27,255 bases of DNA from Nemertoderma westbladi (taxonomy: Eukaryota; Xenacoelomorpha; Nemertodermatida; Nemertodermatidae). Below the pieces are notes generated by a model, which was not told where the DNA came from, did not search any database, and worked only from the letters and a program-made list of their open reading frames with translations. The translations under genes were made by a program, and so were the position numbers. This document shows, one piece after another, positions 1-8,776 of the stretch. How positions within the stretch are numbered: position 1 is the first letter of the stretch; every line of letters starts with the position of its first letter. The stretch lies in contig JAUCBJ010003438.1 of the NCBI GenBank assembly GCA_032718475.1, positions 1 through 27,255 on the forward strand, given 5' to 3'.

Positions 1-236
1 TACCTGGTAGTTGGACGTGACACTATCCGCCGGGCCCTCCCTCCCTCCCTACCTGGTAGTTGGACGTGACACTATCCGCCGGGGTCCCTCCCTCCCTACC
101 TGGTAGTTGGACGTGACACTATCCGCCGGGGCCCTCCCTCCCTCCCTACCTGGTAGTTGGACGTGACACTATCCGCCGGGGTCCCTCCCTCCCTCCCTAC
201 CTGGTAGTTGGACGTGACACTATCCGCCGGGGTCCC
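1..236 (-). repeat. UPF1: Minisatellite copying the UPF1 exon 2 end and its 5' splice site
   Basis: On the plus strand, copies start at 1, 50, 97, 147 and 198, with unit lengths of 49, 47, 50 and 51 bp. Each copy, read on the minus strand, contains the coding stretch for ..[10 protein letters not shown] followed by CAG|GTAGGGAGGG. Each unit therefore holds a full exon end plus a plausible 5' splice donor and a G-rich intron start; length differences come from the number of GGGA steps. Possible exon ends are 201, 150, 100, 53 and 4. Relative to the first donor, the extra lengths are 51 (in frame, 17 added residues), 101, 148 and 197 nt (all frame-shifting). The array is cut by the window edge, so its real size is unknown. 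Confidence 0.95.
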
Positions 237-707
237 CGCATTCGATCTCAACTCCAACCCGAACTCATCCCCTAGATTGTTGGGAACCTTGGATATGTGT
301 CCGACCCCTTTCCACGGTTTGTGCAGCTCTCCGCAGTACTGCAACCTCAGCTCGTCTCCCGGCATTAACTTCATCCCTTCATCCGTTTGGGGCAGCGAGA
401 AGTAAGCGATTCGCTTTTTATTCAACCCGATGTCCCATCGGACCGATATTTTATCCTGCGTCTGCGACTCCTTCAGTTTCTTATCGTAGTCAGCCTCGAG
501 TTTAACAAGGGGTCCGAAGGTGTTCTGGTACTGGTAGGCGTCCTCGTATCTTAGCAACACGGGTTGCATCTCCACATCGACTCCGGGTTTCTCAAGGTCT
601 TCCAGCACCGCGTCTGGGTTCTCCTTCCATAACTCCTCCAATTTGTTGATCTTCTCCGCTGAGATCTGACGGGCTCGCATCTGGTCCTGATCCGACGGGA
701 TCTTAAC
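201..707 (-). CDS. UPF1: UPF1 coding exon 2 (end of CH domain, domain 1B)
   Basis: Continues UPF1 residues 224-392 after a 107-bp intron (708-814); the acceptor is CAG at 708-710 and the exon opens VKIPSDQDQ in phase 0, exactly continuing the conserved NWLVKIPS stretch. It covers the end of the CH domain, the linker helix ([10 protein letters not shown]) and the 1B RNA-contacting subdomain ([29 protein letters not shown]). In the regulatory loop region the sequence runs [14 protein letters not shown], without the 11-residue insertion of the long vertebrate isoform. The exon is taken to end at position 201 (..TSNYQ, then GTAGGG), because family members continue Q-V-D-F there. The same exon end and donor are repeated downstream in an array reaching the window edge, so the true 3' limit may be any of five donors. 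The helicase core lies outside the window. Confidence 0.93.
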
Positions 708-814
708 CTGATAAAAGTAAATTTTCAAGTTAAAAGTAAAACAATTACAGAATTGAATACCGGTATCATTTCTTATCATTATTAGCACAAATACGAATTA
801 CCATTCGCACTTAC

Positions 815-1483
815 CAGCCAGTTGAGAAGACAGCGATCGTCTATTAGAGGTTTCCATTTCGTCTGGTCCCAGTTGCGGTCCTTGACGCTGGCCTGGGCCG
901 CGCACGGTATGCGACACAGCAGTACCACCACGGAATCCGCCTTGGCGGGTATGAAACCCAACACGAAGACGTTCCTACACGCGCAGTTGTAGCACTCGAG
1001 GACCGTCTCACCCAGGGGGCCGTCCTTGTGGAGGGTGAGCTCCTTGTGTTTGGCGCGCACTATGTGATTGATTATATGACTCCCGCTGGTGTTTCCACGG
1101 CTGTTGCAAAACCACTTCTTGCATTGGTTGCAGTGGATAACGGCGGAAGGGTCGTGAATTCCGCAGTACTTACAGGCGTGTGGCGGGAGGTCCTTAGTGT
1201 AGTAGAATCCGTCGTCGTCATCTTCTTCGAAGTTTAGTTCCGCTAGTTGCTCCCCCACCGCGTTGACTTTATCTTGTTTCGCGTCGTTTTGTTGAACCGG
1301 GGCGTCTTTCTCCTGCGTCAGCCCCTGCGAGAACGCGCCCATCTGGCTCTGTGTCTGGGATGGGATTGTGAAATCGGTGAAGTCGTAGTCGGTGCCCTGG
1401 GTGTCAGCGCCCAGTAGGTCTCCCTCCTCTGGGTCAAGGAAGGTCAGGGTCTGGGAACCGGGTCCGTAGCTTTCCACATTCAT
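815..1483 (-). CDS. UPF1: UPF1 (RENT1) coding exon 1, N-terminus and CH domain
   Basis: Encodes residues 1-223 of UPF1, the ATP-dependent RNA/DNA helicase at the core of nonsense-mediated mRNA decay, acting mainly in the cytoplasm with UPF2, UPF3 and SMG1. Seen: the start has A at -3 and the N-terminus follows the known UPF1 pattern (SQTLTFLD at 10-17, GADTQG at 25-30, SQTQSQ at 42-47). The threonine at residue 28 in a TQ site sits where vertebrate UPF1 is phosphorylated by SMG1. The cysteine/histidine-rich CH domain, which binds UPF2, begins near residue 101, with zinc-ligand cysteines at 104, 107, 118, 121, 126, 164, 167, 169, 190, 194 and 218 and histidines near 136-140. The vertebrate Gly/Pro-rich linker between N-terminus and CH domain is absent. 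The exon ends ...NWL in phase 0 at a consensus donor (GTAAGT, 809-814). The match is extensive, so the identity is nearly certain. Confidence 0.96.
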
Positions 1484-2548
1484 TGTGTTAACTGACTCTT
1501 TATTAATTGAAGTAGGGGTGAGCGATACGATACTATTAAACTACCTTCATTTAGGCTGTTAGGTACGGAACCGGTAGTATTAATTTAACAATTAATGATT
1601 TTAATACTGGCTGACTGGTAATTAATTATTAATTAAAGTAGTTGGATAAGCATATGTACGTACAGGTATCCATCAATGATAGCCAATTCAATTGCAGAAT
1701 TGTAGTCTTACGTACAAAATTTATCAAAAAGCTAAATACAACAATTAATTGCACCGGTCAGCCGGTAGGCCTAATCCGGTTTCCACCGGCGGTTTATTTC
1801 TCCCCATGATAAAAAATATTAAATCGTATAACACGAACAGACAGACAGAAATAAAATATAAAGAAATTAAAAATAAAAGGTAAGACAAACTATTTATTAT
1901 AGAACTAAGCTTTGCTTTACTCAGATACTGCTTTATACAGATAGATACATGCAATGCACAATGCAGCAATGCAAAGTAAAATTGAGACAAACAATATGAT
2001 AATATAAAAAATATGTTATTATATAATTGATAATTATAATATGATATAAAAAATATGATAATAAGTCAATAAGGCCCCTATGTGTAAGACAGTAAGATGT
2101 ATTATAGGTCAACGGCAGCCTGCCTGGAAAACCTGCACCGCATCGCCTTTCACCATCGTCAATTCCGATTCGGACCGAATTCGTCGGGCTCGAGCCTACC
2201 TAGATTTTAGATAGATAGGCCTAGTAGATCTGTAGATACTGAGATAGCATGATAGATAGAGGCCACACAATACAGCAATAAAGTATTTTATGTATTATAG
2301 GAATTTTATGATTGGGCTTCATAAATAATACCGGTATGTAAAGTAAACAAGATAACTTGAATATAATATAATACATACATAGGCCTACCCTACCCTACCC
2401 GTTCCGTATACAATCTTTGTACCAACATACTGACATACAATCTTTTAATATTTTAAAATAATATGTACAGTACAAGTGCAGAAGTGTATGACAATGACGG
2501 TTGTTGCAGTGTTGTACAGTATATATTATTAATATTACTGTCTGTCAA
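1484..2548. other. UPF1 upstream region, mostly AT-rich with no gene seen
   Basis: About 1 kb upstream of the UPF1 start codon on the minus strand. It should contain the 5' UTR and promoter, but no convincing TATA box or initiator stands out. The sequence is AT-rich with short AGGCCT words. A GC-richer island lies at about 2105-2205 and could be a noncoding exon or promoter patch; this is only compositional. The only longer open frame (1745-1990, minus) is hydrophobic low-complexity translation of AT-rich DNA and is not called. Confidence 0.5.
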
Positions 2549-2756
2549 CAGTCGGGGAGAAGTTATATTTTCAACTGAGTTGAAATTTCAACTTTATTTT
2601 TTAAAATTCATCTTTTTATTAAAATTCAACTTTTGGAGCAGGGTCTAAAATTTAACTTTTTTTTTAAATTAAACTTATGGAGTAGGTTTTGAAATATTGA
2701 AATATGGAGTTGGAATCCATTACTGGTATTCCATTGTATAATAGGCCTAATTATGA

Positions 2757-2925
2757 CATGACATGAATTGAATTTGTTTAATGACCATATCAGGAACAGA
2801 CATTACAGTAAAATAAACAACTTAATCAGAGTAAAATAATACAATATAAACAACAATTAATATATAAGTTAGATATATGAACTTTACAGATTTAATATTA
2901 ATTACTAGATTTAAAGATATTTAAT
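2757..2925. repeat. Dispersed repeat, copy 1 (partner at 9356-9625)
   Basis: The stretch starting ACATGAATTGAATTTG, continuing AATGACCA..TCAGGA, AAATAAACA and AGTAAAATA, and ending near CTAGATTTA recurs at 9356-9625 in the same orientation with an extra ~100 bp inside. Similarity is partial (roughly 70% by eye). It is an unclassified ancient repeat. Confidence 0.45.
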
Positions 2926-3053
2926 CAAAAATTGTAACATTACTCAACGCCGTTAGTATTAACTTAACAGTGAGTTTTTATTTAGCACTTTACAACTTTA
3001 GAGGACATTACAGCATTGTATTGGCCTGTACATTTAGTATTGTATTTGGTGTT

Positions 3054-3142
3054 ATTGTTTAAGTGGTAACCCATGATGGCGTTAAGTAATGTCCACTAAG
3101 GGGACATTACTTAAAGTCGTCATTGGATACCACGTAAACAAT
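3054..3142. repeat. 89-bp near-perfect hairpin (fold-back)
   Basis: Arms of about 42 bp: ATTGTTTAAGTGGTAACCC... on the left pairs with ...GGATACCACGTAAACAAT on the right, and the inner part GTAATGTCC pairs with GGACATTAC around a loop of a few bases. This is probably a MITE remnant; no clear target duplication is seen. Confidence 0.7.
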
Positions 3143-3421
3143 AGGTGGAAATTTGCCTGACAGCCAGATAGACCTACTGCATTACCTACCAGTAGGCGGG
3201 GTATGTATAGCTATTAATAACCAGTAGAGCTAGAGCCTAGCTATATTATTATAACATGGCTCCAAACGCCACCATAAATATAAGCTAACTTATTTATAAC
3301 ATAATTTATGTTATTTTGACATTTATTTATACAGCAACTAATATAATTTGTGCAGTTTCTATCACTTATAATGTATATGTACAATCATTTCATAATGTTA
3401 AAATTTTAAAATAAAACTACA

Positions 3422-3558
3422 TACATACTTGTTGAAAAGTACTTTACAGTGTTCTGATCCTTAAGGCTTTATTGTCACTCACTCACTAACGTTCATTCGT
3501 GTAACAAAGCCACTCGGATCATCACACTGTAAAGTGCTACTTTATACACAAGTATGTA
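3422..3558. repeat. 137-bp imperfect hairpin, MITE-like
   Basis: Inverted arms run from TACATACTT (3422-3430) to AAGTATGTA (3550-3558). The inner block ACTTTACAGTG pairs with CACTGTAAAGTG, then TGATCC with GGATCA and AAGGCTTT with AAAGCCA. The loop is around 3470-3500. There are no coding signs. Confidence 0.7.
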
Positions 3559-4020
3559 AATAGTTATTACACGTCTTTACTTTACGTAAGATTTCTGATT
3601 TATAGGCTAATTAAAATATAACGCAAATAGTCTTCTGACCATGCTTGTTGTTAGCACCAACGGCTCCTAAAGAAAGTATGTATTTAAGTTCTAGAATAAA
3701 ATAAATTGGATCAGTTCCACGAAGTTTGCATGAATCAAGTAGTCAATGCACTGAATGTCACACTACCATGCACAATGTCTATTAATTAATAAAATATTTA
3801 ATATTTGCAGAACCGATAGGTTATAATAAGATAATTTAATCCATAGTTCAATTAAATTAAAAATTAAATCGAATATAAGTTCAATTCAACCATGTAAATA
3901 ATTTTTCTAAAACGTATTGTGGGATTTGGGAATGTCATAGATTAATAATGAAATATTAGTTTAGATGTCCTGTTATCATTAATTTATGACAATACAATAT
4001 AAATAGGGCCTACATTATAA

Positions 4021-4159
4021 AGACTTACATTAGTTAATTATGAATAAATATATAAAATAACATTCTAAAACGTATCTTACATTAGTTAATTACATGACTT
4101 ACATTAGTTAATTATGAATAAATATATAAAATATAAAATAACATTCTAAAACGTATCAA
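4021..4159. repeat. Local tandem duplication
   Basis: The block GACTTACATTAGTTAATTATG...ATTCTAAAACGTATC occurs at about 4021-4075 and again at about 4094-4159. The second copy has a short AAATATA expansion, and an extra CTTACATTAGTTAATTA lies between the two. It is noncoding and AT-rich. Confidence 0.8.
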
Positions 4160-4859
4160 TGATCAATATCATATAAGAAAAAGTGGCGCCTGTAGTGAGG
4201 GAGCCATATCTTGAGTAAAATGAAGCGTGCAAACTATAAAATATAATGTTAATGATTAATAAATATTTAATTATCAGGGTCTATTATAAACGTATGCTGT
4301 TTCCATTGAATTTTTCCATGAATCGGTGCACAATTGTAGGAGATCGACACAATCGGGACCTTTCTTGAACAGGTTAAGCGATTTTGCGCATGCGACTGAT
4401 TCTAGAAGGGAGATCCACAAATCCAGCCGTCAAAAAGAGAAATAGCTAGAAAAGCTAGCCCGGTTGGATTGAGGTATGTGAAGCTTTCGGGGATGTCCAC
4501 ATGTTCGAGTTGATGCGAGTGTAATCAATCGGTTGACAGTTAGAGGAGTCAATCCGGATAACATTTTGTATATTTAAATTAGATCAGCAGCAATCCGCCG
4601 TTCCTCCAATGGTTTTAAACCGCATATCTTTAGTCTATCTCTGTGGTCGCATCCATCCCACATCCATAGGCCCTATAGCCTAGGAGACATCGTCAGATCG
4701 TGTGACGTGTGACACTGTGAAGTTCCTTTGAACTTTCTCCACTATGTTTATGTCACGATCGAGATCGGGGCACCATATATTACAGTATTACAGCGGTAAT
4801 TTAATACATCTAATAAATTCCCATCTGCCCGTAGTTTTTCAACTACCAAGGTTAAGGCT
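4160..4859. other. No clear gene; possible 5' part of the decayed LINE
   Basis: Base composition becomes more balanced from about 4290, consistent with older coding-derived sequence leading into the LINE relic. No endonuclease motif or continuous frame was recognised on either strand. Confidence 0.3.
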
Positions 4860-6797
4860 GAATCACCAGCCGATCGCCTCAATGGTTGGAATGGAAGGCC
4901 CACTTCGAAAAGCTCCTCAATAATGACAGGGTATTGCCTGATAACTTTATAGTTTTTAAGTAAAAGTGTCTGAGTCTGTACTCCCAGATATTCCCATTGG
5001 TGATATCTCCTTTGCAGAAGTGAAGGCTGCCGCAAAGACCATTAAGACCAATCGTGCCAGTGGAGTAGATGGTGTTCCCCCTGAGGTCTTTAAAATACCT
5101 GAGTGTTTAAAGCTCATCTATCCCATCATAGTAGACATGTACCGTACAACAACAGAACAAGAGTCCCACAAGAAATGAAAACAAATAAGTTGGTGCCAGT
5201 TCCCAAGAAGGGCAACCTAACACTCTATGGTTCTTTTCGGGGAATCTCATTGATCTCGATTGCTGCAAAGCTATACAATAGAATTCTATTAAATCGCATC
5301 AGGGATCTCATTGAGAGACTGCTCCGTGGAAATCAGAATGGGTTCCGTAAAGGTCGTGGGACCATGGAGCCCATTTTGGCACTTAGAAGGATATTTGAAG
5401 AGTTATCAAAAAAGGAAGACAGGCATCTGGCTATCTTTGTTGACTTCTTCAAGGCCTTTGATTCAGTCTCTCGCTCACGTATGTTCAGCATACTTTCATT
5501 ATACTGTTATATGGGATTCCTGATGAAATTATTGCAGCAATCATATCAGTATACGATGGTTCGACAACATTTGTGTCTAATGTTGACGATGACACAGAAA
5601 CAGAACCATTGTTATGGGGGGCGTCCTCCAGGGAGACACACTTGCACCATTCTGGTTCATAATTGTTGTTGACTATATTCTACGCATGTCCTTAGATCAT
5701 CATAATGATGATATGTGTTACCGGTACCAGTGTTATGGGGGCGTCCTCAAGGGAGACACACTTGCACCATTCTGTTTCATAATTGTTGTTGACTATATTC
5801 TACGCATGTCCTTAGATCATCATAATGATGATGGGGTGATGATAACTCCACCTACTGGCTCCAGACTTCCAGAAGTCGAGGAAATCCTGCCAAGTACCTA
5901 ACTGATCTAGACTTTGCTGATGACTTAGGAGTACTCTCAGAATCACTAGAGGGAGCCCAACGGCTCATCAGCTCAATGGAACATGCTGGTATGCTGCTTC
6001 TAGTGCTGGTCTTTTTATTAACTCCAGAAAGACCAAAATTTTGACAGTTAACTTTGAAAGTCCTCAGCAAGTCTCTGATCTGATGAGCATAAGCTCAAAA
6101 GATGGTATGCTTGAGCATGTGGATGACTTCTGTTACCTGGGATCATGGATCCGGAAGTCAGGTGACAGGTGAGGGAGGACCTTCGAATACGTAAGGGAAA
6201 GGCATGGGCAGCCTTGAATAGGCTTTCCAGGATTTGGAAGTCACCGAGAATTAATCGGAAACTTAAGGTCCGGTTATTTAGAGCTGCAGTAGTTCCAGTA
6301 CTCCTCTATGGGAGTCCATGCTGGGCTCTAACCTCTAACTGATGAGGACACCAAATCTCTGGATGGCACATTCACAAGAATGCTACGCCGGGCTGCCGGG
6401 TTCATTGTGTCAAGTTCAATGCACGCACACATCTCCAACCAGACACTATATAACATTGGAGGTGTCTCATTGGTTCCCCCAAGCTTGACACTAGAACAAA
6501 ATCGCCTCCTCTTTGCAGGACATTGCTTTCGCCGTGAGGACCAGCCAGTGCATAATCTTGTACTTTGGCAGCCTCATGGCAGCATGGAGTGAATAAGCAT
6601 GGTGGACAGCCCATGACTTTCTTGAGACGCATCTTAAAGGACACTGGCCTTGAAGATGCGGATGATCTACAGATCTAGCAAATGTCATGGGTGATAGGCA
6701 GATAGGGAGTTGTGGCGGTGCAATTTTGTCGTTAAGCCGGCACAGCATTCTTAAAAATGCAGCTGCAATGCAGCATGCCGATCCTAGTAGTCGTAGT
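4860..6797 (+). pseudogene. Non-LTR retrotransposon (LINE) reverse transcriptase relic
   Basis: A broken LINE ORF2 with many frameshifts and stops. In order: the linker motif WKAHFEKLLN near 4885-4920 (frame-shifted); the RT N-terminal block NRASGVDGVPPEVFK (about 5049-5094); LVPVPKKGN and FRGISLISIAAKLYNRILLNRI (about 5191-5300); NGFRKGRGT (about 5338-5360); the first catalytic motif F-V-D-F-F-K-A-F-D (about 5437-5462); GGVLQGDTLAPF (from 5614); DLDFADD, a variant of the (F/Y)xDD catalytic box (about 5905-5930); YLGSW (about 6135); and the C-terminal LLFAGHCFRREDQPVHNLVLW (about 6506-6568). A frameshift inside the first segment forces the reading across two frames near 5100-5180. No endonuclease domain was found upstream. 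The 3' end has a GATCCTAGTAGT tail at about 6780-6797. The clade (RTE, CR1 or other) is not assigned. It is clearly inactive. Confidence 0.9.
5611..5832 (+). repeat. Tandem duplication inside the LINE RT, period 120 bp
   Basis: The segment starting GTTATGGGGG, encoding GDTLAPF..FIIVVDYILRMSLDHHND, occurs at 5611-5712 and again at 5732-5832, exactly 120 bp apart, with only a few differences. One RT motif is therefore present twice in the same frame. The duplication probably arose after the element died. Confidence 0.9.
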
Positions 6798-7211
6798 TTA
6801 TATAGTTTAATAATTAATAATATAATCCAATAATTTAATCTGCTGTTTTGAGCCTCCTGCCATTTTAGAATTCAATTTACAGATTTCTGGATTTACAACT
6901 TAAAAGTTGAATTTAAAAAAAATTAATTTCAACTCAGTCGAAGTCAGTTGAAATTTGAACTTTTCCCCGACTGCTGGACAAACAACCTTGCTTACAGCCT
7001 TAATTTACAGATTTAGTACCGGTACTTATTACAGTATTACTTGTACTGTCAGAATGTTATAGGCCTAGATCAGTACAGTAGATATATGCCTATTATATGT
7101 CAGTATGTACCGGTACATAATATAATATTGCATTGCAATACACAATAACTGAATTCTGGGCACAACCGGCAGACCGGTAGGCCTATGGTTCAGTGGTTCG
7201 GCACTATAAAA
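6798..7211. other. Right end of the CAGTCGGGG element and flanking AT-rich DNA
   Basis: Contains the right inverted end (6890-6973), then about 240 bp with CCGGTAC and AGGCCT words and no gene seen. Confidence 0.5.
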
Positions 7212-7508
7212 GACAACGAGGGGCACAGAATTATCGAAACTATGATAATAAAACTCTCAATAATGCAGTAATGCAATTCGCCGAGTTAAAGAACATGGAG
7301 AAAGTATGAAATGTGTAAGTGAAAAGCTGAAAATACCATATGGGACACTGTGGAATAAAAATAATAAGCACCACGACTCCATGAGGGATTAGCTGGCCTA
7401 CAGCAATGACTAATGGAGAGGAAGTGAAAGTTGTACAGGCTAACAGGCAGACAGGCCATATCTTAGCTCGTTGGAAAAAACCAATTGAAGGGATTGAAGT
7501 CAGTTCAG
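7212..7508 (+). pseudogene. Pogo/Tigger-like transposase relic, N-terminal part
   Basis: Across frameshifts the translation reads RNYRNYDNKTLNNAVMQF, then KCVSEKLKIPYGTLWNK, then PTAMTNGEEVKVVQ. This matches the N-terminal CENP-B/pogo-type DNA-binding region of Tigger transposases (a psq-like helix-turn-helix with a K..IP..TL motif, followed by the GRPT..EEE start of the next domain). It contains stops, so it is dead. It breaks off where the 8.3 kb TACCCTATAAGCAT element begins. The DDE domain resumes on the other side at 15823, in the same orientation, so the two parts are inferred to be one gene split by the insertion. Confidence 0.65.
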
Positions 7509-7526
7509 TACCCTATAAGCATTTGA

Positions 7527-7870
7527 CGTCTATTTTTACACCTTAACAGGTATGTGGACGTCATTTTACGTCAATTATGTTTGTTGCAAGAACTCATCGT
7601 TTTGATGGTTGATGTAATTACGTAAAATTACGTCTTGAACACGTCTTGTTGACACGTTCCTGTATGAGACTTATACATGGTGGATAAAATTACCTAAAAT
7701 GACGTGTTGAACACGTCTTGATGGCACGTATCTGTTTGATACTTTTCATGGTGGAAATAATTACCTAAAATGACGTCTTGACGGCACGTATCTGTGTGAT
7801 GCTTTTCATGGTGGAAATAATTACCTAAAATTACGTCTTGAACACGTGTCTTAATGACACATCTACTTAC
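7527..7870. repeat. Left subterminal repeats of the 8.3 kb element
   Basis: About three diverged units of the form TTACCTAAAATGACGTCTTGAA..ACGT..CTGT.TGATACTTTTCATGGTGGA, each 60-70 bp, full of ACGTC and ACGTA words. Similar ACGTC-rich sequence in the opposite sense occurs at the right end. Confidence 0.8.
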
Positions 7871-8030
7871 CACTTACAGACGTACCTACTGACTGACTAC
7901 AGTACGAGTACAGTATATTTAAATTAGTACAGTAGTAGTACCGGCAGACCGGTGCGGTACTACAGTACTACATACTACATGCTACTGCTGGAGCTGGAGT
8001 ACAGCTGTACAGGCTGACAGGTGACAGGAT

Positions 8031-8038
8031 TGTCATTT
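8031..8038. repeat. Left 8-bp target-site duplication
   Basis: TGTCATTT directly precedes the GGGTAAATC end. The identical octamer directly follows the other end at 11396-11403. Confidence 0.9.
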
Positions 8039-8053
8039 GGGTAAATCTTTTCG

Positions 8054-8250
8054 ACCTACGCGTAGGCCTACGCGTAGCTACGCGTAGCTACGCGTAGCTA
8101 CGCGTAGTTCGCAACATTGGGTCATATATCACCAGTTTCAGAGTTTAAACAATAACTACGCGTAGGTGCTACGCGTAGCTACGCGTAGGTGCTACGCGTA
8201 GCTACGCGTAGGTGCTACGCGTAGCTACGCGTAGGTCCTACGCGACCTAC
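8054..8250. repeat. Left array of the palindromic decamer CTACGCGTAG
   Basis: Twelve perfect copies: five within the 71-bp terminal repeat and seven in the block 8155-8235, mostly in pairs separated by GTG, followed by degenerate copies. The decamer is its own reverse complement, with the core ACGCGT. Confidence 0.95.
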
Positions 8251-8776
8251 GCATAGGTGCTACCCATAACTATGCCTATACGTCGTTTATCATTAGTAGG
8301 CTTACGTATTCCAAGCGAGTCAGTACTAAAATAAGACACAATACGGTATGTTCAATAAACAACCCACAACCATCAAATGCTTTCAACAGTAATGTATCCT
8401 ATACCTGTATACTCTATATAGAGGAATACGCGAAAACTACATATTCTTCACTTCATGCGTTGCGGGCGGTAAAATGTGTTAATAATTAATGTTTAGAGTT
8501 CAAAAATAGTTTACAAAGGAAATAGGCCGATGGTTCTTATCGATTCTCTATGCTTTTTATTGCCTTTTGTTCACGATAGGGCAAGGATATACTGTATTTA
8601 ATATGTTAACCCCTTGACAAGGGGAGGGGGAGACTAAATTGTCTACCATGATTGGTTGCACAACAAACAATTTGATTATATGCAGTATTTATCAGCTTTC
8701 GCTTAACCTCTTCACCGGTAGACTGGTCGCTTTATTTACTACTATTCAATATTTAAATAATCCAATGGAAACAAAG

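Larger units (their letters stand above)
2549..6973. mobile_element. Decayed DNA transposon with CAGTCGGGG inverted ends, containing a LINE
   Basis: The left end at 2549 reads CAGTCGGGGAGAAGTT, and the right end (reverse complement from 6973) reads CAGTCGGGGAAAAGTT. The similarity continues imperfectly for roughly 80-90 bp through AACTGAGTTGAAATT-like sequence on both sides (about 2549-2640 and 6890-6973). Ends starting CAG with a G-rich start resemble hAT-type termini (family knowledge). The flanking 8-mers (TCTGTCAA and CTGGACAA) do not make a clear target duplication, so the superfamily is unproven. Inside are two small hairpins, a local duplication and the broken LINE. No matching transposase was seen. 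It could also be two separate inverted copies of a short repeat. Confidence 0.5.

Noticed and set aside
1028-1237. Plus-strand frame inside UPF1 exon 1
   Set aside because: Antisense shadow of the conserved CH-domain coding sequence.
8039-8260. CRISPR-like array of CTACGCGTAG repeats
   Set aside because: The genome is eukaryotic, the spacers are 0-3 bases, and the repeats are mirrored at the other end of a transposon.
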